From VRUE01 sp035693025 (GTDB lineage Bacteria > Actinomycetota > Thermoleophilia > Solirubrobacterales > 70-9), in the NCBI GenBank assembly GCA_035693025.1, contig DASSHI010000036.1, forward strand, positions 95,461-159,460: 64,000 bases of DNA. The letters run 5' to 3'. The notes beneath the pieces were generated by a model, which was not told the DNA's origin, searched no databases, and worked only from the letters and a program-made list of their open reading frames with translations. Positions 17,365-25,517 of this stretch are shown one piece after another (position 1 is the stretch's first letter; each line of letters begins with the position of its first letter). The translations under genes and the position numbers were made by a program.

Positions 17365-17793
17365 CTACTCCTCGTCCCGGAACATGAATAACTCGATCTC
17401 CATGTCGGGACCGACATGGGAATTGGAGATAAAGGCGATGACGTCGCGCCCGGAGAGTCGCTCCACCTCTCCGATGAACTTGTGCTGCATCGCGTCCTGA
17501 AACGCGCTGCGCGTTTCCTGCACGACGGGGCCGCGCTGCAACTCGATCATCGTCTTCTCGACCTCGGTGTAGACGCCGCCCATCACGCAGGCGAGGAGAT
17601 CCTCTCCGAGCATCTGGGTCCTCGAACTGACCGGGGCGCGATGGTGATAGCGCTCGTGGAGTGCGACCATCGACTCGTTGACGGCGGCGAGCAGCTCATC
17701 GCCGCGCAAAGGTGGGGTGAGGGCCGACAACTGGGCCTTCTTTCTCGTCCTCTGGCTAGAAGCGCGCGCGAGGCAGAGGGTGGAAGAACCCAA
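17365..17793 (-). CDS. DUF2294 family protein (copy A)
   Basis: Up to 142 aa. The DUF2294 core is RGDELLAAVNESMVALHERY...GEDLLACVMGGVYTEVEKTM...FQDAMQHKFIGEVERLSGRDVIAFISNSHVGPDMEIELFMF (shown with breaks). No ATG exists at the 5' end. TTG at 17793 gives the longest frame; TTG at 17730 has AGAAAGAAGG just upstream and may be the true start. It is divergent from a second DUF2294 frame only about 35 bases away. Biochemical role unknown. Confidence 0.75.
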   Translation of the reverse strand: MGSSTLCLARASSQRTRKKAQLSALTPPLRGDELLAAVNESMVALHERYHHRAPVSSRTQMLGEDLLACVMGGVYTEVEKTMIELQRGPVVQETRSAFQDAMQHKFIGEVERLSGRDVIAFISNSHVGPDMEIELFMFRDEE

Positions 17794-17827
17794 CGAACGG
17801 TCAAACCAGTCTAGCGCGCTGGGCTAA

Positions 17828-18235
17828 CATCGTCGTATCTCTGGACCCCAGGCCGATCCCACGCAGACTCAGGCGGCGGACGCGAGGCGCCGTCATGGCG
17901 ACGAGCTGACCGCGATCTCAGATGGTCTGGTCTCCCTGCTGAAGGAGTTCTATGGGCGCGGTCCGACCGAAGCGAAGTCCTACTACCAGGACGATCTCGT
18001 CGTCTGCATCCTCCGCGGCGGTTTCACGCGCGTTGAGCAGACGCTCCTCGACGGCGGCCGTGGCGCTGCGGTGATCGAACAACGAATGGCCTTCCAGGAG
18101 ATGATGCGACATCGCTTCGAGGAGGTCGTCGAAGGCGCAACCCGTCGCAAGGTCATCGGGTTCATGAGCGGTAATCAGCAGGATCCGGACATGATGTGTG
18201 AGGTCTTCATCCTCGCTCCGACCGATCTGATCTGA
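17828..18235 (+). CDS. DUF2294 family protein (copy B), no standard start codon
   Basis: Open frame read by eye, bounded by TAA at 17825 and TGA at 18233-18235. It encodes GDELTAISDGLVSLLKEFYG, RGPTEAKSYYQDDLVVCILR, GGFTRVEQTLLDGGRGAAV, FQEMMRHRFEEVVEGATRRK and VIGFMSGNQQDPDMMCEVFI, a full DUF2294 domain aligning with copy A. No ATG, GTG or TTG occurs before the domain. The start must be CTG/ATC (an ATC stands near 17837), or the gene has lost its start and is a pseudogene. Coding quality stays good to the end. Confidence 0.6.
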   Translation, partial: HRRISGPQADPTQTQAADARRRHGDELTAISDGLVSLLKEFYGRGPTEAKSYYQDDLVVCILRGGFTRVEQTLLDGGRGAAVIEQRMAFQEMMRHRFEEVVEGATRRKVIGFMSGNQQDPDMMCEVFILAPTDLI

Positions 18236-18435
18236 GCAGAGGGCGGCTACGAACCACGGTTTGTCCGGACCCGAGGGCGCGGTACAGCCTTTTCTTACGA
18301 ATGTCTAGAAGGGACGCGCCTTGCCGGCTGCCGCACTCAGGATTCGAGTTCCCGCGAAAGCCGATCAATTGGCTCAGAACGGGCGGTCTTGAATTGGGGA
18401 GCGACCCCAACCCCCCTCGCCTGGGCCGAGGGCAC

Positions 18436-18639
18436 TCAGTTGTCAGCGTCGCTGAGCCTGAGGCTGACCACATGGTCCGGGTTTACCCCGGTCCGCTCGC
18501 CGGTGCTTTTATCGGTGAACCAAGCGAACCTGGAGCTGCCTGACCTCGCGGCGTCCGAGAGCGCCTTCTCGACCTCGCCCAGCGATCCCTCAACGCCGAT
18601 GACATCGCCGCTGACCGTCATGATCTCCGGATGACTCAC
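18436..18639 (-). CDS. Small hypothetical protein, 67 aa
   Basis: Short soluble protein: TVSGDVIGVEGSLGEVEKAL, SSRFAWFTDKSTGERTGVNP, DHVVSLRLSDADN. The ending VNPDHVVSLR resembles small FlbD/DUF-type beta proteins, but no family can be named. ATG at 18639 overlaps the TGA of the 66-aa gene upstream, so the two small genes are coupled. Confidence 0.55.
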   Translation of the reverse strand: MSHPEIMTVSGDVIGVEGSLGEVEKALSDAARSGSSRFAWFTDKSTGERTGVNPDHVVSLRLSDADN

Positions 18640-18836
18640 GACCGTGCAGTGTCGTTCGCGGTCGATTTGGAGCGACGAAGGCGGGAGAGCGCACCGTCGT
18701 ATGCCTGCTGGAGGGCCCTGAGCCGCTGGGGACTGGTCGGGCGCCCACTGTAGACGCGCGCTCGGTACAGATCGAGACGCTCGCGCCGATAGCGCACTTC
18801 AGCCGCAAGCATCTCTTCTTGATTGAGCTGGGTCAT
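18636..18836 (-). CDS. Small hypothetical helical protein, 66 aa
   Basis: Arg/Glu-rich, predicted as two long helices (NQEEMLAAEVRYRRERLDLY and SPQRLRALQQAYDGALSRLR). No family recognised. First gene of a two-gene unit with the 67-aa gene. The upstream stretch 18837-18889 is AT-richer (gaaaactagaaataatagtctag) and may hold its promoter. Confidence 0.5.
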   Translation of the reverse strand: MTQLNQEEMLAAEVRYRRERLDLYRARVYSGRPTSPQRLRALQQAYDGALSRLRRSKSTANDTARS

Positions 18837-18889
18837 GTCGAGAGCTTCATTAGATGCATGATGCAGAAAACTAGAAATAATAGTCTAGC

Positions 18890-19636
18890 TTGGATGAATG
18901 CCCACGAAGGTCGCCGTCGCGCCAGTCCCGTGCGCCTGGTGGCATGGGCGTGAGCATGGAGCATCTGCACGAGGAGGAGATCGAGTCCCGGTATGAGGCG
19001 ACGCTCGGCGTCGCACTGGTGATCGTTCTGCAGGTCACGCTCGCGCTCGTGAGCCTAGGAGGGGGCTGGACGCTCATCGGGCTCTCGGGTTGGGTCTGGC
19101 TGATTCCCGTCGTCCCCGAGGCGGGCCTGTTGTTGCTGCTCGCCGGGTCGGCGCCCCGGCATCGTCTGGAGCAGATGGGCAAGCGTCGCACCGTGGCACT
19201 TGCACTGGTAGGGGTTATCACCGCGGCCAACGTGCTGGCACTCGGCGCTCTGATCGCCTCGCTGCTGAGTGGGAATGAGAAAAGCGGCGGGGAGTTGCTC
19301 TTCAAGGGAGCGACGATCTGGAGCACGAACGTCATCACGTTCGGCCTGCTGCTCTGGGAGTTCGATCGCGGTGGGCCGATACATCGGAGCAGGCCCGATC
19401 CACCGCCGCGGGACTTCCAGTTTCCTCAGGATGAGAATCCGCGACTCGCCGAGCCGAACTGGTACCCGCGACTTGCCGACTACGTGTACGTCTCGTTTAC
19501 CAACGCAATCGCATTCAGCCCCACGGATGCCCTGCCGCTGACCCGGCGCGTGAAGATGATGATGCTGGCCGAGTCGGCGATCTCAGCTACGACCGTGCTG
19601 CTGGTGGCTGCACGGGCCGTGAATATCCTCGGCTGA
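18890..19636 (+). CDS. Integral membrane protein of unknown function
   Basis: Up to 248 aa; the likely start is one of the internal ATGs at 18944 or 18956, because the first 18 residues are low-complexity and basic. Four hydrophobic segments are seen: TLGVALVIVLQVTLALVSLG, WLIPVVPEAGLLLLLAG, TVALALVGVITAANVLALGA and a C-terminal AISATTVLLVAARAVNIL. The segment before the last helix reads YVYVSFTNAIAFSPTDALPL, TRRVKMMMLAESA, typical of DUF1345-like ion-channel-type proteins. Convergent with a zinc-ribbon gene. Confidence 0.75.
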   Translation: MDECPRRSPSRQSRAPGGMGVSMEHLHEEEIESRYEATLGVALVIVLQVTLALVSLGGGWTLIGLSGWVWLIPVVPEAGLLLLLAGSAPRHRLEQMGKRRTVALALVGVITAANVLALGALIASLLSGNEKSGGELLFKGATIWSTNVITFGLLLWEFDRGGPIHRSRPDPPPRDFQFPQDENPRLAEPNWYPRLADYVYVSFTNAIAFSPTDALPLTRRVKMMMLAESAISATTVLLVAARAVNILG

Positions 19637-19646
19637 CTGCGGGATC

Positions 19647-19823
19647 TCAGACTTGCCTCCCCCCCTCGTTGGCCCAGCGCTCGGTGTCCGTATGGGCCTG
19701 TTCTTCGACTTGCCGTTTGCGCTGGCCCGTCCGGCGGCCGCCGCATCGCCAACAGGCGCTGTCCTGACTTCCGAAGGGCGCCCCGCAGGCAGAACACAGT
19801 CTGGGTATGTGCCGGTCGCGCAT
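19647..19823 (-). CDS. Small zinc-ribbon protein, 58 aa
   Basis: Found by reading the minus strand; it is short but coherent. MRDRHIPRLCSACGAPFG then SQDSACWRCGGRRTGQRKRQ gives two CxxC pairs (C-x2-C and C-x2-C, 11 residues apart), a rubredoxin-like zinc knuckle, followed by a charged helix (VEEQAHTDTERWANEGG). ATG at 19821-19823, stop TGA at 19647-19649. No clear ribosome site. Possibly a nucleic-acid or protein-binding adaptor. The region 19824-20309 shows no further convincing gene. Confidence 0.55.
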   Translation of the reverse strand: MRDRHIPRLCSACGAPFGSQDSACWRCGGRRTGQRKRQVEEQAHTDTERWANEGGRQV

Positions 19824-20309
19824 TCAAATCGCCGGCGACGATAGGGGTCGGTGAGGTGTATAGGGTGCGCCAACGTATCCACCGGCATGTCGGTCCGCGC
19901 CCCCCAAACTACGGATCCGCCGATGGCGGCGACTCAGAGCCTTGAAACTCAGAACCTTGAATGTGGTCATCGTTATCTTGGCCGACCTTCGCTTGCGAAG
20001 GGGCAGCTGCGAGGGGGCGGGGATCGGCGATCCCGCGGAGGTCTGGTTCGAGGGCGGCCTGCGACGCTCCCGGTTCGGGTCCGCGTTTGCGTTTGGCTTG
20101 CCGCCGAGGGCTACGTTGAACGAGTCCGCCAGCTGTGGGGTCACGTCAGCGGAGCGGTCGGCAGAGTCGACTGAGTGTCTATGCACGGGGGTCTCCAATT
20201 GGGCCCTACTTTGACTCGATCGACCGAGCCTCCACCGCAGAGTCCTTCCGGTGGAGCCCCCGTCGCTCGGAAAGCAAGTTCCTGGTGCTTCAGGGCTGGG
20301 TTAGTAGCT

Positions 20310-20324
20310 ATACTGTATCAGTAT
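20310..20324 (+). promoter_or_regulatory. Palindromic operator candidate ATACTG-TAT-CAGTAT
   Basis: Perfect 6-bp inverted repeat with a 3-base centre in an unusually AT-rich stretch, 40 bases before the winged-helix gene at 20365. Position suggests autoregulation by that protein. Confidence 0.4.
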
Positions 20325-20364
20325 TCATGAAATTTAGTTCCTTTATCTCAAGTGACGACATGGC

Positions 20365-20658
20365 GTGATGACTGGCGAAGTTCGGCCCCGTTGGGACTTC
20401 ATCACCAATCACGCCCATGTCCTGCTTTGCGTCTCTCAGGACCCCGGCGTTCGCCTGCGTGAGATCGCCGCTGCGGTTGGCATCACCGAGCGCAGCGCCC
20501 ACAAGATCCTTTCCGAGCTAGTTGAGGAGGGGTACGTGCTGCGCGAGCGACACGGGCGTCGCAACCGCTACAAAGTCAAGCCCGAGCTGCCACTTCGCCA
20601 TCCGCTCGTCCGCGAGCGGGAGGTGGGCGAGCTCCTAGCGGCCCTTGGCGCCCGTTGA
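20365..20658 (+). CDS. Winged-helix (MarR/ArsR-like) transcriptional regulator
   Basis: 97 aa. Winged HTH: WDFITNHAHVLLCVSQDPGV, RLREIAAAVGITERSAHKIL, SELVEEGYVLRERHGRRNRY. The wing carries the basic HGRRNRYK. Start is GTG at 20365 or the ATG right after it. The short length, without an effector domain, suggests a dimer-only repressor. It converges on the acyltransferase gene with one base between the stops. An AT-rich palindrome lies upstream. Confidence 0.85.
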   Translation: MMTGEVRPRWDFITNHAHVLLCVSQDPGVRLREIAAAVGITERSAHKILSELVEEGYVLRERHGRRNRYKVKPELPLRHPLVREREVGELLAALGAR

Positions 20659-22692
20659 TCAGGACACCCCTGCCCTCTTGAGGCCGCGTTCTATCCCGGG
20701 GGCCAGGGTGCGGGCGAAGGTCGCGCTCAGGTGGCTTTTGTCCCGGTAGACGAGGGCGTTGCCGATCACCGCGCGGCAGAGATTCTGGGGGCAGATCTCA
20801 CGGTTGATGTCGATCAGATGGGCTCCCGGCGACCTTCGGGCGGCGCGAACGTCGAATTCCTTGTCCTTGTCGTGGACCCGAGGGAAGGCGCATGATTCGA
20901 GGTGTTGGAGGTCTTCGGAAACGCAGGACGGGACGTTGCTGGCCGAGGCGGGGGTGTCCTGGATGACCACGGTGCGCAGACCGGCCCGGTGGATCCGAGT
21001 GAGAGTCGCCACGTAGCCGGCTTCCATCGCGGCGGCGGCCGCCCGTCCGCTCAGTTCTTCTCCTTTGTCGTCGTAGGGGACATAGGCGGTGTCCCCGCTC
21101 ATCACCACGAGCGCCGACCCGCCCCCCATTTCGATCCGGCGCAGGGTCTCCTGGCGCCAGGCGTCGCACTGCGAGTACTCGCGGTCGGCGATCATGCTGC
21201 GGATTTTCACTTCGCCCGGCGTGCATTCGGCCTTGGTCAGCATGATCAGGCGCCAGCGGTGCGTTTCCGCCAGCTCCTCCAGTGCCGGGAAGTACTGCAT
21301 CGCGTGGGAGTCTCCAAAGAGGATCAGCGTGCGCTTGCCGTTCGAATCGCCGTAGAGGCACTTGTTCGAATTCGTGCCGTTGATCCCGACGAGGCAGCCG
21401 TCGTAGTAGGCGCGGGAGCGGTCGGCTGCCGCTCGCAGCGGGTTGGGCCGAACCGCGGTGGCGCGCTGCTGGGGGTTGGGCTGTTCGTGCAGCGCAGCGG
21501 CGCCCTTGACGTCGGACAGCGGCGCGGTGTGCAGGGTCGGTTGCAGCCGGGTCAGCCCGATGCCGGCGCAGACGCCGATCGCCGTGCAGGCGAGGCCGAT
21601 CGCGAGCGAGCGGTTCGGCCGGCGCGCAAGTGCCCTGGACAGGCGCAGGGGGTCCTCGATCAGGTGATGGGTCACGGCGGTCGGGATCCAGGAGACCGCG
21701 ACCACCGCGAGGGCGGCCGGAACGGAGAGCGGGCCCAGGATCACGGCCGCGAAGATCAACGCGGGCCAGTGCCACAGGTACCACGAATAGGAGATGCGCC
21801 CGACGTAGCGGACGGGGGAGAGCGAGAGCAGCCAAGCTGGGGCTCCCTTGGTCTGGGCGTGGATCGAGGAGCCGGCGAGGATCAGAGCGGCGGTGCCGAG
21901 GGTCGGCAGCAGGGCCGCGGTGCCCGGGAATGGCGTGCTCGCGTCGAAGACGACGGCCGAGTAGACGATCGCGGCGAGGCCGGCCCAGCCGATCCCGGCC
22001 GCGATGGCACGGGGGATGCGCACCGCCCCCAGCACCGCCAGCGACGCTCCCAGGGCAAGCTCCCAGGCCCGCCCGAAGGTCGAGAAGTAGGCGGCCGCGG
22101 GCTGGCTGTCGGTGAGGTGGATGCCCAGTGCGAGCGAGCCCGCCAGGACGATCGCGAGTGTCGCCCAGATCGCCGGGCGCAGAGAGCTCCCGCGGTTTCG
22201 CCTGAACCAGGTGACCGCCAGCAGCAGGGTCGGCCAGACGAGGTAGAACTGCTCCTCGATCGCCAGCGACCACAGGTGCAGCACCGGGCTCGGTTCGACT
22301 TCCTGGGCGAAGTAGTCGACCGACTGGGCGGCGAAGTGCCAGTTGGCCGTGTAGAGGGCCGAGCTAATGATGTCGCCGGAGACTTCCGCCGCGCGCACGG
22401 GTGACAGGAGCAGCAGCGAGAGGATGCCGACGGCGGCGAGGAGCACCGCCGTCAGCGGCAGCAGCCGCTTGGCCCGGCGCGCGTAGAAGCGACGCAGCGA
22501 TATGTCGCCGGTCGTGTCGAGCTCGCCGAGCAGTAGCCGGGTGATGAGGAAGCCCGAGACGACGAAGAAGACGTCGACGCCGATATAGCCACCGGCGAAG
22601 AAGGCCACTCCCGCGTGGCACAGCAGCACAGCGCCGATCGCGACGGCGCGCAGACCCTCGATGTCTGGCCGAAAGCCGCTCCTGGCGGACAT
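20659..22692 (-). CDS. OafA/YrhL-type O-acyltransferase with SGNH domain
   Basis: 677 aa. The N-terminal ~370 residues form an acyltransferase-3 membrane domain (FRPDIEGLRAVAIGAVLLCH, GGYIGVDVFFVVSGFLITRL, RRFYARRAKRLLPL) with about ten helices. The C-terminal ~250 residues form an SGNH hydrolase-like domain with GDSHAMQYFPAL and the DKSHLS catalytic dyad. Such proteins move acyl (often acetyl) groups onto surface polysaccharides. ATG at 22692 is 10 bases after the hydrolase stop on the same strand, so both form an operon. Confidence 0.92.
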   Translation of the reverse strand: MSARSGFRPDIEGLRAVAIGAVLLCHAGVAFFAGGYIGVDVFFVVSGFLITRLLLGELDTTGDISLRRFYARRAKRLLPLTAVLLAAVGILSLLLLSPVRAAEVSGDIISSALYTANWHFAAQSVDYFAQEVEPSPVLHLWSLAIEEQFYLVWPTLLLAVTWFRRNRGSSLRPAIWATLAIVLAGSLALGIHLTDSQPAAAYFSTFGRAWELALGASLAVLGAVRIPRAIAAGIGWAGLAAIVYSAVVFDASTPFPGTAALLPTLGTAALILAGSSIHAQTKGAPAWLLSLSPVRYVGRISYSWYLWHWPALIFAAVILGPLSVPAALAVVAVSWIPTAVTHHLIEDPLRLSRALARRPNRSLAIGLACTAIGVCAGIGLTRLQPTLHTAPLSDVKGAAALHEQPNPQQRATAVRPNPLRAAADRSRAYYDGCLVGINGTNSNKCLYGDSNGKRTLILFGDSHAMQYFPALEELAETHRWRLIMLTKAECTPGEVKIRSMIADREYSQCDAWRQETLRRIEMGGGSALVVMSGDTAYVPYDDKGEELSGRAAAAAMEAGYVATLTRIHRAGLRTVVIQDTPASASNVPSCVSEDLQHLESCAFPRVHDKDKEFDVRAARRSPGAHLIDINREICPQNLCRAVIGNALVYRDKSHLSATFARTLAPGIERGLKRAGVS

Positions 22693-22702
22693 AGAAACTT
22701 CC

Positions 22703-23476
22703 TCAGCGTTGGCGGGCGTTCGCGACGCGGGCGAGCCAATTGAAGGTCCGGCTCAGCAACTCGGGCCGGAAACGCTCGGTGTGGTGCCCACCTTGGACTA
22801 CCCACAGATACACGCGCTTGAACTTTAAAGAGTAGGCCCTGTTCATCGCCGGGGACACAACTCGGTCGCGGCGGCCCTGCACGATCAGCAGTGGGCGCCT
22901 GGCGGGGCGGCGCAGGGGCGAGAGCCTTCGCCTCGCCGCCGAGGCCCCCAGCCCGATGCGTTCGAAGTAGTCGGGGCCGTAGGCGCTCAAGGGCCACTGC
23001 CAGTCAAGCAGGTCGGATATTGGCGCCTTCGCGGCCGCGGCGGTTACGAGCCCGTCGCCTGCCAGAAGCGCGGCGAGGGTGCCCCCGGCCGACGACCCGT
23101 AGGCGTAGACCGCGCTCCCGTACCGGGTCCGCAGGCGAGCCGCTTCTTCGCGTGCCGCCTGGAAGGCCGCCGGCATGTCGCCTAGCGGATAGCGGAGGTA
23201 ATGGGGAACGAACCCCGCCCGGATCGCGCGCCGGTCCGTCAGCGATTCGAACGTCGGGTCTTCGTAGAGGAAGGAGCCGCCGTGGATCAGGATCAGCTGC
23301 GGGGCGGTCGAGCGAGGGGTGCCGATGGCCGGGGTCGGGCGCGCTGCGGCGGCGAAGGTGGCCGAGGCGAAGGTGGCCGCTACTGTCAAAGCCAGAAGAG
23401 AAAGCCGTAGGCCGGCGAAATCGCGCAACGAGGAAATCACGTCAGCGTTCGCTGCGTCGATCCTGATCGTCCCCAT
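22703..23476 (-). CDS. Secreted alpha/beta hydrolase (esterase-like)
   Basis: 257 aa from the ATG at 23476; the longer frame upstream is rejected as non-coding. Signal-like helix LSLLALTVAATFASATFAAA. Fold markers: oxyanion HGG in LILIHGGSFLYEDP, nucleophile elbow YGSSAGGTLAALLAGD, Asp region VQGRRDRVVSP and catalytic His in VVQGGHHTERF. Likely hydrolyses an ester outside the membrane; the coupling to an O-acyltransferase suggests a paired role in polysaccharide acylation and deacylation (inference). Confidence 0.85.
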   Translation of the reverse strand: MGTIRIDAANADVISSLRDFAGLRLSLLALTVAATFASATFAAAARPTPAIGTPRSTAPQLILIHGGSFLYEDPTFESLTDRRAIRAGFVPHYLRYPLGDMPAAFQAAREEAARLRTRYGSAVYAYGSSAGGTLAALLAGDGLVTAAAAKAPISDLLDWQWPLSAYGPDYFERIGLGASAARRRLSPLRRPARRPLLIVQGRRDRVVSPAMNRAYSLKFKRVYLWVVQGGHHTERFRPELLSRTFNWLARVANARQR

Positions 23477-23754
23477 GAATTCAGTGTGGCGATTCCCAGA
23501 GAGTAGGACTGGCTGAGGCCGTTCCGATCGAGTTCGACGGCTAACCTGCACCGAGGATCTCGACTGCGGCCTCGTCAATGCGCAGCCGGTCGCGGCTGCG
23601 CAGGAAGAGACGATCAACCTCGAGGCGCTGATGGTCGACCCAGCGGGGAGACGAGTGACCGCGAAAGAAAAGGAAGCTGGAGTTGGCCCGCAACGAGGTC
23701 GCGCGTCTGTTCGTCCTGGCCGTGCAGCCCGATCGGATCCTGAAGACCCGCGAG

Positions 23755-23901
23755 GTGGGTACTAAGTGGGTACTAGGTTGAGCGAAACTAGGTCCAACTC
23801 GGATCAACCCGAGCCGCTTGAACAAGCCAAAAACCAGCCTGGTCAACCAGCGCCAGAGACCTCATAACCCGAAGGTCGCAGGTTCGAATCCTGCCCCGCT
23901 A
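23755..23901 (+). repeat. att repeat copy 2: arm repeats plus tRNA-like 3' half
   Basis: Same build as copy 1. GGGTACTAAG and GGGTACTAGG stand in tandem (23756-23777), then the conserved spacer, then the tRNA 3' half (23861-23901), one C shorter in the acceptor than copy 1. It ends island 2 and begins island 3. The stretch 23477-23754 holds only short open pieces and no recognisable gene. Confidence 0.85.
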
Positions 23902-23903
23902 TA

Positions 23904-23934
23904 GGAAAAGGCCCCGGAAACGGGCCCTTTTTTA
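23904..23934 (+). terminator. Terminator behind att copy 2
   Basis: Imperfect hairpin AAAAGGCCCCG-GAAA-CGGGCCCTTTTTT. Its stem sequence differs from that of copy 1, so each att copy brought its own terminator. Confidence 0.75.
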
Positions 23935-23964
23935 TGCATGAAGTCTGGTGTCGCTTTCTTCTGC

Positions 23965-23988
23965 GGGTACCAACCGGGTACCAATTTT
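23965..23988 (+). repeat. Left arm repeat of island 3
   Basis: GGGTACCAAC followed by CGGGTACCAATTTT, a tandem pair that recurs in nearly the same form at 30368-30388 just before att copy 3. The two pairs bracket island 3. Confidence 0.65.
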
Positions 23989-24057
23989 GCGAATCCCGCT
24001 TCGTTGAAGCAGGCTCAGAGTCGGTTGCACCGCCGTCTCGCCGCCTACTCTCGGGCG

Positions 24058-24282
24058 ATGGAATTGCTGTTCGACTTGCTTCTGCATGCGCCCAAGCGCC
24101 TGCGGGCACTGTTTCCAATCGCCCTGGTCGCCGCGATCCACTTCTTCCCAGGGCCGACCGAGGCGCTTTTCTGGGCGCGGGTAAAGGCGGAGGCCCAACA
24201 GGTGACCTCGATCTTTCGGGCAGGTGTCAGCGGCACTCTGCGCCACCCCTCCTGCGCTCAGGTTCACCACTGCCGACACTGA
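24058..24282 (+). CDS. Possible small membrane protein, 74 aa
   Basis: From the ATG at 24058: MELLFDLLLHAPKRLRALFP then IALVAAIHFFPGPTEALFWA, one hydrophobic segment preceded by basic residues, then a polar tail with two Cys. No ribosome site stands out and no family is known; it may be chance. It is convergent with the 302-aa gene, 16 bases between stops. Confidence 0.3.
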   Translation: MELLFDLLLHAPKRLRALFPIALVAAIHFFPGPTEALFWARVKAEAQQVTSIFRAGVSGTLRHPSCAQVHHCRH

Positions 24283-24298
24283 TGGCGACCCCGCTCGC

Positions 24299-25207
24299 TC
24301 AGTGTTCGGCGGGGCCCGCCACCGTCAGCGCGTGACGCTCGGCATAGTCCTGCAATGGCGCGGAGATCGCGAAGCCCCGCTCCGCGACGAGATAGGACTC
24401 CTCCAGCTCGCGCAGTGCCCCGGCCATCAGCAGTAGTGCCTCGATCGCATGTGCCTCGCCATAGTGGGAGGGCATGGTTCCGTGGCTGCTCAGGTGGCGG
24501 TTGAAGCCACCATCAGCGGGGCGGTCGTCTGACTTCAGGATTGCGTGCTGCAGCGAGCGCTGGATGAGCGCTCGCCGGTGCGACCAAAAGCCAGCCGTCG
24601 TCGGCGGTTCGGTCTCGAACTCCCTCCGCGCCGAGCCGAAGCTGAAGCCGTAATGATCGTGGACGATGGCACTGATCACGGCTGCGGCCAGAGCTTGTGC
24701 GGGGGAGGGGACACCGAGGCGAGCCGCCTTTGCGGCTTCGGCGGCGAGGCGTTGTAGCCCTGCGAGCTCGGGATGCATGATTTCAACGAGCCGGGCGTCG
24801 ATTGAATCGAGGATCTCGTCGTTGTAGTCAATAAGCACCGCATCCCTGGCTGCTTTGTTCGGTGCCTCAAGCAGCTTCGCCACCACTGCGGGACCAGGCA
24901 CCCAGATCAAACAGATGCCGGTCTCGCAGATGAGGCGATCGGCTTCGACCCCAGAACCGGGCGACAGTGAGCACCAGTTCGGCGGCGCGAAGTTGAGAAG
25001 GAACGACTGCATCAAGCTGAGCAGGCTGTGCCCCTCCTCATCGGCCAGGAGCCGGTTAAAGACCCAGTGTGCGAGTCGGGCCATCCCCTCTGGATTGCGT
25101 TCGGCCCAGCGGCCAGCGCCAGCCAATGCTTTGTGGCCCAGCTGCTTCAGCTGAGCTGGGGGCCACGATTGTCCTCCGCTTGCATCATTTTCGGGTTGCG
25201 GCTGCAC
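24299..25207 (-). CDS. Hypothetical protein, 302 aa (island 3)
   Basis: Soluble, helix-rich protein without signal peptide: WAERNPEGMARLAHWVFNRL, ICLIWVPGPAVVAKLLEAP, ALAAAVISAIVHDHYGFSFG, and a His-containing block SHYGEAHAIEALLLMAGALR. No catalytic motif is recognised with confidence. It is alone on the minus strand, divergent from HicBA, so it is cargo of the island that also carries the STAND ATPase. Confidence 0.6.
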   Translation of the reverse strand: MQPQPENDASGGQSWPPAQLKQLGHKALAGAGRWAERNPEGMARLAHWVFNRLLADEEGHSLLSLMQSFLLNFAPPNWCSLSPGSGVEADRLICETGICLIWVPGPAVVAKLLEAPNKAARDAVLIDYNDEILDSIDARLVEIMHPELAGLQRLAAEAAKAARLGVPSPAQALAAAVISAIVHDHYGFSFGSARREFETEPPTTAGFWSHRRALIQRSLQHAILKSDDRPADGGFNRHLSSHGTMPSHYGEAHAIEALLLMAGALRELEESYLVAERGFAISAPLQDYAERHALTVAGPAEH

Positions 25208-25292
25208 CCCGGCGAGAATAGAGACACTGGCTGACTACGCCTGAGAGCAGACCACGGAGCCCTAAGCTGGCGTAAGCTAGAGAGGAGCGGTT

Positions 25293-25517
25293 ATGGCAGA
25301 TGCACGAGAAATCGAGCTGGTCTTCGAGCCCCAGGACGAGGGTGGCTATCACGTCTACGCGCCCGACCTTCCGGGCCTCCACACCCAGGGCGAGGACATC
25401 AACGACGCGATGGCGAACGCCAGCGAGGCGGTCGCTCTCTACGTCGAGGGCCTGCGCGAAGACGGCGAACCGCTCGACAGCGGCGTGATCCGCCGCTCGA
25501 TTCCCCTGCCGGCGTGA
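25293..25517 (+). CDS. hicB: HicB-family antitoxin (copy 2)
   Basis: 74 aa, nearly the same protein as the HicB at 11861; by eye the two differ at five positions (near residues 5, 34, 36, 37 and 60). The same leader gctggcgtaagctagagag and GAGGAG site precede it. Overlaps its HicA by 4 bases. The presence of near-copies in the ICE and in island 3 points to exchange between elements sharing one att site. Confidence 0.85.
   Translation: MADAREIELVFEPQDEGGYHVYAPDLPGLHTQGEDINDAMANASEAVALYVEGLREDGEPLDSGVIRRSIPLPA

Noticed and set aside
19851..20198. Overlapping frames on both strands between the zinc-ribbon and winged-helix genes
   Set aside because: Neither shows a domain, a ribosome site or coherent composition; treated as empty.
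20902..22404. A 500-codon plus-strand frame opposite the acyltransferase gene
   Set aside because: Complement of the OafA-type coding sequence; no start signal and no domain.
23541..23846. Possible gene or integrase remnant left of att copy 2
   Set aside because: Short open pieces exist on both strands (for example VDHQRLEVDRLFLRSRD on minus), but no catalytic motif or start signal supports a call.
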